From Granulosicoccus sp036478595 (lineage in GTDB: Bacteria; Pseudomonadota; Gammaproteobacteria; Granulosicoccales; Granulosicoccaceae), in assembly GCA_036478595.1 (NCBI GenBank), contig JAZGEF010000053.1, positions 62,001 through 126,000 of the forward strand: DNA of 64,000 bases, read 5' to 3'. The notes under the pieces were generated by a model. That model did not search any database and was not told where the DNA came from. It saw only the letters and a program-made list of their open reading frames with translations. Below are positions 54,029 to 63,457 of the stretch, piece by piece. A program made the translations under genes and the position numbers. Positions within the stretch are counted from its first letter, which is position 1. Each line of letters starts with the position of its first letter.

Positions 54029-56434
54029 ATGAGTCTTCCTAGCAGTTCGAAAATCGTCGTGGTTGGTGGTGGGATTATCGGTTGTTCAACCGCCTATCAC
54101 CTTGCTCAAATGGGGCAGGAAGTACTACTACTAGAAAAAGCTCAGCTGACGTCCGGTTCGACATGGCATGCGGCAGGCCTCGTAGGACAGCTGCGCTCAA
54201 ACGCCAATGTCACGCAATTATTGGGTTACTCAATTGAGCTGTATAACAAATTGGAGGCCGAAACAGGATTGGCGACCGGCTGGAAAATGAATGGCGGTTT
54301 ACGCTTGGCATGTAATCAAGAGCGCTGGACGGAAGTTAAACGTCAAGCCACTACCGCGCATAGTTTTGGGCTGGATATGCAGCTATTATCTGCGCAAGAG
54401 GCACAAGATATATGGCCACTTATGGACATTGGCGATGTGGTGGGCGCTGCGTTTTTACCGTCCGATGGTCAGGCGAATCCTGCTGATATTTCGCAGGCAT
54501 TGGCAAAAGGCGCACGTGCCCGGGGTGCAAAGCTTATTGAAAACGCAGCGGTCACCGAAATTCTGAGCCACCAAGGTCGGATAACGGGTGTGCGAACTGC
54601 GCAAGGTGATATTACTTGCGAAAAATTGGTTCTCTGTTGTGGGCAATGGACGCGTGAATTGGCCAAAACTATAGGTGTCTCAGTTCCATTGTTATCCGTG
54701 GAACACCAGTATATGGTCACCGAAGCCTTTAACGTACCTTCCGATCTTCCTACGCTACGCGATCCAGACCGATTGACTTATTACAAGGAGGAAGTGGGCG
54801 GTTTGGTTATGGGTGGGTACGAACCCAATGGTATCCCGTGGGCTAACAATGGCATTCCGGATCACTTTGAGTTTCAGCTCTTGGACTCAAACTTTGAGCA
54901 CTTTGAACAATTAGTTGAATTGGCATTGCCTCGAGTACCCGCGTTGCATACGGCAGGCGTGAAACAACTTATCAACGGGCCTGAAAGTTTTACACCTGAT
55001 GGAAACTTCATCCTGGGAGAGGCCCCGGAGATGGCAAATGTTTATATTGGCGCTGGATTCAACGCCTTTGGAATTGCATCGGGGGGCGGAGCCGGAATGG
55101 CACTTGCAGAATGGGTTGCCAATGGTGCGCCGCCCTATGATTTATGGCCCGTTGATATTCGTCGTTTTGGGCAGCCTCATAGAAATGATGATTGGGTGCG
55201 AACTCGAACTTTAGAGGCCTATGGCAAACACTACACCATGGCCTGGCCATCTGAAGAACATGATAGTGGCCGTCCCTGCCGTCGATCACCGTTGTATAAC
55301 ACACTACTAAATAGCGGTGCTGTCTTTGGAGAAAAACTGGGGTGGGAGAGGCCGAATTGGTTTGCTGATCAGGGTGAAGTGGCTCGAGATATCTATACCT
55401 TTGATCGACCGAATTGGCATGAACCTGTAGCGCGTGAACACAAAGCTGCGCGAGAAACAGCAGTGCTGTTTGATCAGACTTCTTTTGCTAAATTCATTCT
55501 AAAAGGGCCAGACGCCGAAGCTGCCTTGAATTGGATTGCAGCCAATCGCGTCGATAAACCTGTGGGCTCGATTATCTATACTCAAATGCTTAACGACAAG
55601 GGAGGCATTGAGTGTGATCTGACGCTGGTACGCACAGCGCTAGATCAGTACTACATAGTCACGGGTACGGGCTTTGCCACACATGATTTTGACTGGATCG
55701 CGCGCAACATACCACCTGGAATGAATGCTCAGTTGGTTGATGTGACATCCTCTAATGCAGTGTTATCACTTTTCGGCCCTAATGCGTTGGCCATCTTGTC
55801 TCAGTGTACTCATGATGATGTCACCCAAGAAGCCTTGCCATTTGGTCAATCTCGCACTATTGGAATCTCTGGATGCCCGGTATTGGCAATGCAAATCAGC
55901 TATGTAGGTGAAAACGGGTGGGAGTTACATCTACCTGTTGAGTACGCTGCAACAGTATATGGAAGTCTGCATGCAGCAGGTACGCCTCTTGGGCTACGCA
56001 ATGCCGGCTACCGGGCCATAGAAACCCTAAGGCTCGAAAAAGGTTATAGGGCTTGGAGTTCGGATATAGGGCCGGATCACACACCTGATGAAGCGGGTTT
56101 GGCGTGGGCTGTGAAAATGAATTCGAATATAAACTTCAAAGGACGTGAGGCGGTGCAAGCGCAGCGTGAAAGCGGAATAAAAAAGATCATGGCAACATTT
56201 ACTTGCGATGCTAATGTCATCCTATCGGGGCGCGAAACAATTTATAGGAATGGTGAGCGTTGCGGTTGGTTGTCCTCGGCAGGTTTCGGCCACACTGTGC
56301 AGAAGAGTATCGGTATGGGTTACGTGCGCAGCGCTGAAGTTATAGATAAGGACTACGTGTCTTCTGGTGATTATGAATTGGAAGTGGCCACCCAGCGAGT
56401 CCGCGCGCAGGTTTCATTGGTACCGCTGCTCTAG
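54029..56434 (+). CDS. Dimethylglycine/sarcosine dehydrogenase-like flavoprotein, copy 2
   Basis: 801 residues, a paralogue of the protein at 46067 over its full length (shared WHAAGLVGQLRS, GGLRLA/GSLRLA, YYK-E/DVGG, INGP, GYRAIE-LR-EKGY). FAD site KIVVVGGGIIGCSTAYHL; His47 in STWHAAGL aligns with the covalent FAD His of dimethylglycine dehydrogenase; C-terminal GcvT-type domain (YVGENGWELHLPVEY). Two such enzymes in one locus suggest successive or alternative N-demethylations. It is the last gene of the island; the gap to the next gene (56435-56730) contains one TGTTGA copy and the right direct repeat. Confidence 0.88.
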   Translation: MSLPSSSKIVVVGGGIIGCSTAYHLAQMGQEVLLLEKAQLTSGSTWHAAGLVGQLRSNANVTQLLGYSIELYNKLEAETGLATGWKMNGGLRLACNQERWTEVKRQATTAHSFGLDMQLLSAQEAQDIWPLMDIGDVVGAAFLPSDGQANPADISQALAKGARARGAKLIENAAVTEILSHQGRITGVRTAQGDITCEKLVLCCGQWTRELAKTIGVSVPLLSVEHQYMVTEAFNVPSDLPTLRDPDRLTYYKEEVGGLVMGGYEPNGIPWANNGIPDHFEFQLLDSNFEHFEQLVELALPRVPALHTAGVKQLINGPESFTPDGNFILGEAPEMANVYIGAGFNAFGIASGGGAGMALAEWVANGAPPYDLWPVDIRRFGQPHRNDDWVRTRTLEAYGKHYTMAWPSEEHDSGRPCRRSPLYNTLLNSGAVFGEKLGWERPNWFADQGEVARDIYTFDRPNWHEPVAREHKAARETAVLFDQTSFAKFILKGPDAEAALNWIAANRVDKPVGSIIYTQMLNDKGGIECDLTLVRTALDQYYIVTGTGFATHDFDWIARNIPPGMNAQLVDVTSSNAVLSLFGPNALAILSQCTHDDVTQEALPFGQSRTIGISGCPVLAMQISYVGENGWELHLPVEYAATVYGSLHAAGTPLGLRNAGYRAIETLRLEKGYRAWSSDIGPDHTPDEAGLAWAVKMNSNINFKGREAVQAQRESGIKKIMATFTCDANVILSGRETIYRNGERCGWLSSAGFGHTVQKSIGMGYVRSAEVIDKDYVSSGDYELEVATQRVRAQVSLVPLL

Positions 56435-56594
56435 CTTGAATCTCAGCCTTAAATGCAAGCTGTAACAACTGTTGCTCTCCACTGTTGAATAACTCGGTTA
56501 GGGCATTAGTGTGGAATCAACTCTCGACCTTCAATCTGACCAACGTTATGCTTCTTCAGGGCGTGGTATTTCTTGAGTTAAGTTGATGATGCAT

Positions 56595-56639
56595 CAAGGC
56601 TTGAGCAGAGGGTCAAACAATTGTCAGACTGGCATTAGG
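56595..56639 (+). repeat. Right direct repeat: second copy of the hrpA 3' end
   Basis: A detached copy of the last 14 hrpA codons and stop with no hrpA sequence before it. It matches 44897-44941 at 41 of 45 bases, with only synonymous differences. It closes the ~11.7 kb island on the right. Confidence 0.8.
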
Positions 56640-56730
56640 CTTACCAATCATATCGTATACAAATGCCACTTGCGGGCTGGAAAATCGCGTCTAGACTTAA
56701 ATTAACGATAATTGGTTTTGGGGTGTTCGC

Positions 56731-57333
56731 ATGAAAAAGGCATTGGCGTCTTTGTGCATGTTGCTGTGTACGGCTACAGCAAATGCTGGCGGTGTAGATC
56801 TTGCGTTAAGTAACAACACCGCTCACTTATCCATGCTGCTAAACCCCCATGCGTTTTATCAGGGCGGTGGCTCTGAAGTGGCCTTTGGTGGCTTTATCAG
56901 CGAAGAAGGCGACAAGCTCTTGCACGCCACCTTGATCGCTCGCGGATACCGCCAGTCTTCTACGTCGCAATACAGCTTAGGCGCTGGTATCAAAGCGATG
57001 TACGGTGATATCACCATCCCGGCAGAGAATAACAATGGTGCCGAAGCTGAAGAAACCGTTGGCGCCTTAGCATTAGGTTTCCAGGCGGGCATGCTGATAT
57101 CAAGCTCCAGGCACAACCCGATTGAGGCATTGATCGAAGGATTTATCGCACCCAGCATCACAAGCTTTTCTGATGCCGAGCGTTTTGCTGAACTTAACGC
57201 CAGGTTACAAATTGAAATAATCCCACAGGCTCAGGCCTACGTCGGTTATCGTCGCATGCGTTTCAATACAACTAATTTTGATAACGTGCGCCTGGACCGC
57301 AGTGTGCATTTGGGTATTAAACTGACCTTCTAA
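56731..57333 (+). CDS. YfaZ-family outer membrane protein
   Basis: 200 residues with a signal peptide ending ANA-G (~20). The mature part shows alternating hydrophobic/polar strands and ends in an aromatic residue (LGIKLTF), typical of outer-membrane beta-barrels; overall pattern and length agree with the YfaZ group (VDLALSNNTAHLS, EVAFGGFISEEGDKLLHATLIARG, YVGYRRMRF). Function is not established. This is the first gene of ordinary chromosome to the right of the island. Confidence 0.72.
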   Translation: MKKALASLCMLLCTATANAGGVDLALSNNTAHLSMLLNPHAFYQGGGSEVAFGGFISEEGDKLLHATLIARGYRQSSTSQYSLGAGIKAMYGDITIPAENNNGAEAEETVGALALGFQAGMLISSSRHNPIEALIEGFIAPSITSFSDAERFAELNARLQIEIIPQAQAYVGYRRMRFNTTNFDNVRLDRSVHLGIKLTF

Positions 57334-57406
57334 GTCATACCCCAAAGGCGCTGCATCGCCCAAAGAACCCCATAAGCTAACACCTGTCTAAATCAGGAGT
57401 GCTAGT

Positions 57407-58213
57407 GTGTCATCCGTATCCGATTTACTAGAACTCATGCGTGAGTTGCGCCATCCGGAGCGTGGTTGCCCATGGGATCAAAAACAAAGCTTTAAAACCA
57501 TAGCCCCTTACACCATCGAAGAAGCCTATGAAGTGGCTGATGCCGTCGAGCGTGAATCGTTAGATGAATTAAAAGACGAGCTGGGCGATTTGTTATTCCA
57601 AGTGGTGTTCCATGCACAAATGGCGGACGAAATCTGCGCGTTTGATTTTGATGATGTGGCAAAGGGTATTGTTGACAAGATGCGTAGGCGTCACCCGCAT
57701 GTGTTTGGGGATGTCGCCCATCAACCCGTAGCCGACGCAAGCGACGTTAATCAAGCCTGGGAGGCAAGCAAAGCTGCCGAGAGGGAAGGGGCTAGCGTGG
57801 GAAAGCGGGTTTCAGTGCTCGATGGTATTGCCTTAACGCTGCCGGCGTTAATGCGGGCAGAGAAAATACAAAAACGCGCCGCGCGAGTGGGTTTTGATTG
57901 GCCAGTAGTGGATAATGTTTGGAAAAAAATGGATGAAGAGTTTGCCGAGGTGCGTGAGGCTGCTCAATTAAGCAATGAGGCTGCTCGTGCAGATGCGTTG
58001 GAAGATGAGCTGGGTGACGTATTGTTTGTAGCGGTTAATCTAGCTCGGCACTACAAAGTTGATGCTGAAAAAGCGCTGCGTCGTGCTAACGGCAAATTTG
58101 AGAAACGCTTTCGGCAAGTAGAGGCGCTTGCAGCGGATGAGCAACAGCTTATACAAGAAATGGATCTTGCTAGCCTTGATGCGCTGTGGAATAAAGCTAA
58201 GCAGCTTAATTAG
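57407..58213 (+). CDS. mazG: Nucleoside triphosphate pyrophosphohydrolase MazG
   Basis: 268 residues with two MazG domains, as in E. coli. GTG start with AGGAGT seven bases before. Metal-binding motifs: EEAYEVADAVE...DELGDLLFQVVFHAQ in the N-terminal domain and EEFAEVREA...DELGDVLFVAVNLARH in the C-terminal one. It hydrolyses NTPs and dNTPs to NMP and PPi and can lower (p)ppGpp. The 3' end overlaps the convergent dehydrogenase gene by eight bases. Confidence 0.94.
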   Translation: MSSVSDLLELMRELRHPERGCPWDQKQSFKTIAPYTIEEAYEVADAVERESLDELKDELGDLLFQVVFHAQMADEICAFDFDDVAKGIVDKMRRRHPHVFGDVAHQPVADASDVNQAWEASKAAEREGASVGKRVSVLDGIALTLPALMRAEKIQKRAARVGFDWPVVDNVWKKMDEEFAEVREAAQLSNEAARADALEDELGDVLFVAVNLARHYKVDAEKALRRANGKFEKRFRQVEALAADEQQLIQEMDLASLDALWNKAKQLN

Positions 58214-59489
58214 CGGCACCGGAACTGCCGGAACCTCTTTTACGCCGAATATATCGAGCAGGCGAAAATGGCTTCATATCCATACAGAGCGGTTCGTTAC
58301 TGATCTGTTCAGCTAGCGCCTTGCCTGTAATTGGGCCAGTCATCACACCAATATGATGATGCCCAAATGCCACCCACAAGCCGGGTTGTGATGGTGCTGG
58401 GCCGATCACTGGCCGGCTATCAGGAAATGTCGGCCGGCTTCCACACCATAAGGGGTCGTCGGTTCGTTCAGTGATACCAATGGCTTCGTGCACGGCAGGC
58501 ATCACTTGTGCAAGCTGTGAATAGTTGGGTGGTGCATCACGATGGTTCAGCTCAACCCCTGTGGTGATACGCAGCCCTTGCTCCATTGGGCTCATGATAA
58601 AACCTGAATCAATATCATGCACTGAGCGGCCCAGCGTTTCACCGTCTGCAAAATGATAGTGCGCGTGATACCCGCGTTCAAACCGCATTGGCACCGTGTA
58701 GCCGGTGGTCGCAAGAATGTCACCGCTCCATGGGCCAGCAGCCACCACTAGTTGATCACTGCTTAGCCGTTTGCCATTTTCTAGATGGCAGTGCGTTTGA
58801 TTGGCGTTAAACGATAGGCTTGAAACATTCTCTTGCAGTAGCTTGCCACCATCCTTGACGAATTGTTCGGCGTATTCTTTTATCAACGCTGATGGGTTAT
58901 TGATACACGCAGCGCCTGACACAAGATAGCCGGCAGAGTAAATTTGCCTAAGCGAAGGTTCGAGATCGTGTATGCCGGCTGCATCAAGCGTTTGAATATC
59001 GATGCCATGCTCGGCGTACAGCTGAGCCTCAAAAGATTGCTCGTTATAACCTGCGCCTTTGCGATAGACCTTGAGCCATCCCTTTTCACTAAGCCTGTGC
59101 ATATTGCCCGCGCGCTGCATCATCGCTTTGTGTTCATCCAGGGCAGGGGTGGTGAGCTGATGGAGCGCATCACAGCTTATTCTTGACGCTCGGGTTTTGC
59201 TGGATTGCAAAAACTGTAGTGCCCAGGGGATGTTTTTTAAAATGTACGGCCAGTTGTAGCGCAGTTGAGCAGTGTTGTTGCGTAAATACTTGGCAAGGGA
59301 TGCGTGTAGCCCGGGGTTATTGAGTGGCACAAAGGATGCCGCATTGATCACGCCGGCATTACCGTAGGACGTTTCGCTTGCGGGTGGCTCACGATCAACC
59401 ATGGTGACATCCCATCCGCGTTGCAGCAGGTGCGTTGCAGTGGCGACGCCGATAGAGCCTGCGCCAAGAACGATGATGGATTGACTCAT
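58206..59489 (-). CDS. DadA-like FAD-dependent D-amino-acid dehydrogenase
   Basis: 427 residues. IIVLGAGSIGVATATHLLQRGWDVTMVDREP is the FAD Rossmann site, followed by ETSYGNAGVINAASFVPLNNPG, the segment typical of DadA; the C-terminal GLWVAFGHHHIGVMTGPITGKALAEQI closes the FAD site. DadA oxidises D-amino acids to keto acids and passes electrons to the quinone pool. No racemase or Lrp gene is next to it, so the exact substrate is open. The gene is transcribed alone. Confidence 0.85.
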   Translation of the reverse strand: MSQSIIVLGAGSIGVATATHLLQRGWDVTMVDREPPASETSYGNAGVINAASFVPLNNPGLHASLAKYLRNNTAQLRYNWPYILKNIPWALQFLQSSKTRASRISCDALHQLTTPALDEHKAMMQRAGNMHRLSEKGWLKVYRKGAGYNEQSFEAQLYAEHGIDIQTLDAAGIHDLEPSLRQIYSAGYLVSGAACINNPSALIKEYAEQFVKDGGKLLQENVSSLSFNANQTHCHLENGKRLSSDQLVVAAGPWSGDILATTGYTVPMRFERGYHAHYHFADGETLGRSVHDIDSGFIMSPMEQGLRITTGVELNHRDAPPNYSQLAQVMPAVHEAIGITERTDDPLWCGSRPTFPDSRPVIGPAPSQPGLWVAFGHHHIGVMTGPITGKALAEQISNEPLCMDMKPFSPARYIRRKRGSGSSGAAN

Positions 59490-59611
59490 TACTATCCCAA
59501 TTGGTTGGACAACCGGAATAGTAAATCATTTTGATCTGTTTTTGGCTAGCATTGATCTGAGATAACTTGATCAGCTACGCTAAGTTTAACTGGACGTGGT
59601 GCTAGCAAATA

Positions 59612-61306
59612 CTAAATATCTTGATCTTCCAGGCTGGCTACCAGTGGGAAGAAGTGTTTGTCGAGTGCCGCCAGTAGCGTCTTTTTTTCAAATAACGCCC
59701 GCTTGAGGCGTGCGTTATGCCAGTAGATATCTTTACGCTTCTGGATTTTTCCGTCTTCGTCAATCCAGGTAGTAAAGTAGGCCAGATGCGTCTCGATCTT
59801 GCTCTTGATCCTAACGCGCTTAGTCTTCTTGGATGCCAGCAGTTGTTTGGTCTGCTGTGGATTCTTACCATCTATCTGAAAAATCAAGCCTGCCAAACGA
59901 TCAGGATCACTTAGGCGGATGCAGCCATGGCTATAAGCGCGTTCAGTATTTTTGAATAGCTTTTTGGCCTGGGTGTCGTGCAAGTAGATTGCATCAGGGT
60001 TGGGCATTAAGATTTTTAGTTTACCCAAGGCGTTAGTTTTACCCGCTTGTTGGCGAACAATATAAGGGAACGGGTTTTCCATGATCTCTTCGGGCGTTAC
60101 TTTTGAATGTGCCACCTTTTCTAGGCGGCCATTTCTGTAACTAAAAAAATCGAAACCTTTCTTCTTTAAATAACCCGGGCGCCTGCGCTCAATAGGTAGC
60201 AATTCGTTTTGTGTGATCTTGTGAGGAACAGTCCACGTTGGGGCAACTTCAATGAATTTAACGTCTTTTGAGAATACTGGTGTCTGGTGTTCCTGAGCGC
60301 CCACAATCACCGGCATATCAATCACCTTTTGATTGCCATTCATCATCTGTAATTTAAAGCTAGGCAGGTTTACCAGGATGTGCATATAACCTAGGTCACG
60401 TGGCATCCAGCGCCATCGTTCAAGGCTCATCACGAGTTGTTCGATATCTTCGTCAATGGTTATGTTCAGCGCGGCGCGAGTTTTTTTACCCACTCTACCG
60501 TCTGTGTCCATGCCATGGCGCGCTTGAAAGCCTTTTACCGCTGCGATTAGCGCTTCGTCAAATTGGTTGCTATTGTCAGTATCTGCGCTTAGATCACCGG
60601 TTTCGATCAAGCGCTGCCTTAGTAGCCCTACATGAGGTGAATAGCTGCCGGGTTTTAGCTGTTTGTCGCCCGCCACCTTGGTGCGCTCGACACCACTCTC
60701 GCGTTCCTTGAGTAACAGTCGCATCGCAACCATTAGGCGTCCATATTGTTTGTGCTGTGGAGTGGCCATAGCAATTGCGTCATCGACTTCGATCTCGCCG
60801 CTGAGCAATGCTGAGTAAAGGTTGTCGGGGTTGAATTCCGGTGCACGACGTTTTAGATTTTTCTGTATTTCTTGAGGGTCAAGCACACCCTTGGCAAGAT
60901 GAGCGGTGTAGGTTTTGAACGTGTTACTAAGCTCCAAATCTAATTGGCCTTTTAGATCATTGATACTCTCGGGGCCGTTGTACTCATCAGCTTTTACGGA
61001 GCTTACATAGAAATTAATTTTATCTTGAAGCGAAACAATATTATACGATTGCGGGTTTAGGCCATGTAAGGGGCCGTCAGCTAAAGCATCTATCAAGCGC
61101 CAAGTGTTGTAACTAACGCCATAGTCATTAAACCATGGGCTCTTATAGGGTTGGAGATCCTCTGCGGCGTCGGAATCAAGCTCGTATACGACGCCTGCTT
61201 TAGGGACCGCGTCCTGCAAACTGGGTTCGGTAGTAGCGGCCGAGATGGAGCCAGCAAAACTAAGTGTCAGCAGAAATGACGTGTAAATAATTATTTTTGA
61301 TTTCAT
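59612..61306 (-). CDS. L,D-transpeptidase (YcbB/LdtD-type)
   Basis: 564 residues. Signal peptide ending SAA (~24), a helical domain to ~200, a PG_binding_1 domain (~220-285: HVGLLRQRLIETGDL, AVKGFQARHGMDTDGRVGKKT), and a YkuD catalytic domain (~305-480) with the HDTQAKKLF segment and SHGCIR at 459-464 (catalytic His460, Cys462). The order of domains and length fit the YcbB/LdtD class, which makes 3-3 crosslinks in peptidoglycan in the periplasm. A ~75-residue tail follows the catalytic domain. Confidence 0.9.
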   Translation of the reverse strand: MKSKIIIYTSFLLTLSFAGSISAATTEPSLQDAVPKAGVVYELDSDAAEDLQPYKSPWFNDYGVSYNTWRLIDALADGPLHGLNPQSYNIVSLQDKINFYVSSVKADEYNGPESINDLKGQLDLELSNTFKTYTAHLAKGVLDPQEIQKNLKRRAPEFNPDNLYSALLSGEIEVDDAIAMATPQHKQYGRLMVAMRLLLKERESGVERTKVAGDKQLKPGSYSPHVGLLRQRLIETGDLSADTDNSNQFDEALIAAVKGFQARHGMDTDGRVGKKTRAALNITIDEDIEQLVMSLERWRWMPRDLGYMHILVNLPSFKLQMMNGNQKVIDMPVIVGAQEHQTPVFSKDVKFIEVAPTWTVPHKITQNELLPIERRRPGYLKKKGFDFFSYRNGRLEKVAHSKVTPEEIMENPFPYIVRQQAGKTNALGKLKILMPNPDAIYLHDTQAKKLFKNTERAYSHGCIRLSDPDRLAGLIFQIDGKNPQQTKQLLASKKTKRVRIKSKIETHLAYFTTWIDEDGKIQKRKDIYWHNARLKRALFEKKTLLAALDKHFFPLVASLEDQDI

Positions 61307-61758
61307 GCCGATCGTTATTTTTTATTGTTATTGATGACTAAGCACCAGAAGGCTTAAAATTCTTTTCTGACGGCGTTAGTCGGGGATCGGTGTGGTTCGC
61401 GATTCCTGAATTGTTTTGTCAGGCGACTTGCGATGCGGCAGGCAATTGTGGAGGTAACCATCGCCGGAAGTTGATCCATTTCCGTTCTCGTTGAGAACAC
61501 GTTCCGTTTTATTTATCAGGAGTGAAGCAATGTCTGTGTGAAAAATGGGCCGGTTTATCGGCATTGCTGCCGGCGAAGAACGTGATCTAAGCGTAGCAGG
61601 TATTAAGCTGTCAGATGTCGCAGTGGCTCGTGTGCCTACGAGCACCACAATGCCCCTGACGTTATTAGCACCAAAGAGCAAGTGGCAGGTGGTCAGATTT
61701 GCGAAAATAAAGTGCAAGATGCGACGTTTAAAAAGCCGAATATCCAGCTTTGGGTTTG
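61307..61758. other. 452-base gap without a supported gene
   Basis: Open frames exist on both strands (61545-61775 plus, 76 codons; 61376-61717 minus, 113 codons), but neither resembles a known family. The plus frame has GGAGTG upstream, but in front of a three-codon frame; it ends in a basic segment and overlaps the DUF1841 gene by 17 bases. GTTCTC-N3-GAGAAC at 61484-61498 is a small perfect palindrome that could be an operator. The region holds the promoter of the L,D-transpeptidase on the minus strand. Confidence 0.4.
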
Positions 61759-62187
61759 CTAAATCAGTTGCTTAAGCTGTTCGAGATAAGCTTGCTCGTC
61801 AGGGGCTTTTCCCTGGCGTTGCGCATCCCATAAAAATTCACCTAAACATTGCATCATCAAATGCTCCACTTGATGGCCATCCTGATGTTTGAGTAGTAGG
61901 GATCGTGTAATGGGTGCAATGCCTCGTGGTCGATCAGTGCCTACTTGCTCGCGTAAAGCTAGATGCAAACCTAAATGCAAGAAAGGGTTTTCACCCGCAT
62001 CGTCAGCGGTAAAATCCCTGTCAGCAAATTGTTGAGCATCATCCAGCAGGCTTTGATATTCCGGATGATCGATTACCAAATCTACCAACTGTTTTTCTAG
62101 TGGTTCGAGTTTTTCATCACGCTGATGTTTTCGCCAGGCAGCTGCATAGGCTTGCCGAATTATTTTTCTATCTTGAGTAAAAAGCAT
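61759..62187 (-). CDS. DUF1841 family protein
   Basis: 142 residues, soluble and with no signal peptide. The pattern NPFLHLGLHLALREQVGTDRPRGI and the C-terminal HQVEHLMMQCLGEFLWDAQRQGKAPDEQAYLEQL are typical of DUF1841, a small family of beta- and gammaproteobacteria. Function is unknown. The gene follows rnfE by 23 bases and is probably co-transcribed with the rnf genes. Confidence 0.85.
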   Translation of the reverse strand: MLFTQDRKIIRQAYAAAWRKHQRDEKLEPLEKQLVDLVIDHPEYQSLLDDAQQFADRDFTADDAGENPFLHLGLHLALREQVGTDRPRGIAPITRSLLLKHQDGHQVEHLMMQCLGEFLWDAQRQGKAPDEQAYLEQLKQLI

Positions 62188-62210
62188 TTATCTATCTTTT
62201 ATGTATATGG

Positions 62211-62849
62211 CTATCTGTCTATTTTTCTTTTAGCAACTAACAATGCTGCGAGAATAAAAAAAGCACCGGGTGGCAGTAAGGCGATTAACACACCATATTC
62301 TGCATCAAAGACTTTGATGCCGGTATGCGACGTGTCAGTACCCAGTAGTTGTGCTGCCCCCGTAAATAGGCTGCCCAAGCCGATAAGCTCTCGCGCCATA
62401 CCGAGTAGCAGTAACACCACTAAAAACCCTAAACCCATTGCTAGGGCATCCACTATAGAGGCTTTTACGGGTTGCCGTGATGCAAAGGCTTCGGCCCTTC
62501 CCATTATTAAACAGTTGGTTACGATTAGCGGTAAAAAGATGCCAAGTGAGCGATGTAGTTGCGGTAGCCAAGCCTGAATGAGTAATTCGATACAGGTCAC
62601 TACAGAGGCTATCACCAATACATACAAGGGAATGCGTATCGCTGGCAACAGATAGTGGCGAAATACCGAAACCATGGTATTGGAAATAACCAAAGTGATC
62701 AGTGTTGCGATGCCTAAACCCAGGGCGTTGATGGCAGTGTTGCTCACAGCAAGCAGCGGACAAAGCCCGAGTAACTTCACTAAAGCTGGGTTGTCAGTCC
62801 AAAGCCCTGCAAGCAACAGCGCGCGCGTAGATGGAGTGCCGGGTGTCAT
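62211..62849 (-). CDS. rnfE: Electron transport complex subunit RnfE/RsxE
   Basis: 212 residues from the ATG at 62849, which overlaps the rnfG stop in ATGA; the frame is open upstream only with a TTG. Six membrane helices; LGLCPLLAVSNTAINALGLG and FLPLIVTNCLIMGRAEAFAS are strongly conserved in RnfE/RsxE/NqrD. It is part of the Rnf complex, which couples ferredoxin and NAD(H) electron transfer to ion transport or, as Rsx, reduces SoxR. Confidence 0.93.
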   Translation of the reverse strand: MTPGTPSTRALLLAGLWTDNPALVKLLGLCPLLAVSNTAINALGLGIATLITLVISNTMVSVFRHYLLPAIRIPLYVLVIASVVTCIELLIQAWLPQLHRSLGIFLPLIVTNCLIMGRAEAFASRQPVKASIVDALAMGLGFLVVLLLLGMARELIGLGSLFTGAAQLLGTDTSHTGIKVFDAEYGVLIALLPPGAFFILAALLVAKRKIDR

Positions 62850-63457
62850 TGCAGTGAATCGGGATGTCGTGAATACCAATTGATGGTATCAGATACCGCA
62901 TTGATCACCGCCCGTGGCGTTATGGTTGCTCCTGTTATTTGATCAAAAGCGCCCCCGTCTTTTTTGACTGACCAAGCTGATGGTGGCATCGAGGTAGTGT
63001 GCAGGCCGGTAAACTGACTGAGCCAATCGGTGCGGCCTAGTTCGATTTTGTCCCCAAGGCCAGGGGTTTCAGTATGTGCAACGAGCGCAACACCATGTAC
63101 TAGTTTACTTTGTGCAAGCGCCACTAGTAATTCAATATCTCCGCTATAACCTTGCGATGTGGTGACATGAAATATGGCACCGCGCACAGTGTTGGCCGAT
63201 TTGTATAGATAGGCGCTGTTAAGCGTTAGGCTGCTTGATATCGTTTTATTGAGTTGGATGCGATCAGTTGCTGGATTATTTTCATAAGCGCCTGTTGGCA
63301 GTAATAACCCTATCTGCCGGCTTAAAATGAGTTGGCTACTTTGTTTACGTTGTTGTTTTGTTATTACAAAAACAAGTGCAGTGACTATCACCGCGGTTGC
63401 AACGCCTAAACTCAACCTAAAACCACTTTGATTTAGCTTGGATCGATATTCAAGCAT
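62846..63457 (-). CDS. rnfG: Electron transport complex subunit RnfG/RsxG
   Basis: 203 residues. One N-terminal membrane helix (~13-32) and a periplasmic FMN-binding domain. FMN is attached to the Thr in the ITGATITPRAV motif, which is present near residue 180; the HTETPGLGDKIE segment is also conserved. It overlaps rnfD by eight bases and rnfE by four, so the three are made together. Confidence 0.92.
   Translation of the reverse strand: MLEYRSKLNQSGFRLSLGVATAVIVTALVFVITKQQRKQSSQLILSRQIGLLLPTGAYENNPATDRIQLNKTISSSLTLNSAYLYKSANTVRGAIFHVTTSQGYSGDIELLVALAQSKLVHGVALVAHTETPGLGDKIELGRTDWLSQFTGLHTTSMPPSAWSVKKDGGAFDQITGATITPRAVINAVSDTINWYSRHPDSLQ

Noticed and set aside
44942..56594. Integrase or transposase in the island
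   Set aside because: Every sizeable frame is accounted for by metabolic, transport or regulatory genes; no recombinase motif is visible.
61376..61717. 113-codon minus-strand and 76-codon plus-strand frames in the gap beside DUF1841
   Set aside because: Neither resembles a family, neither has a clear ribosome site, and they overlap each other; kept only as a described gap.
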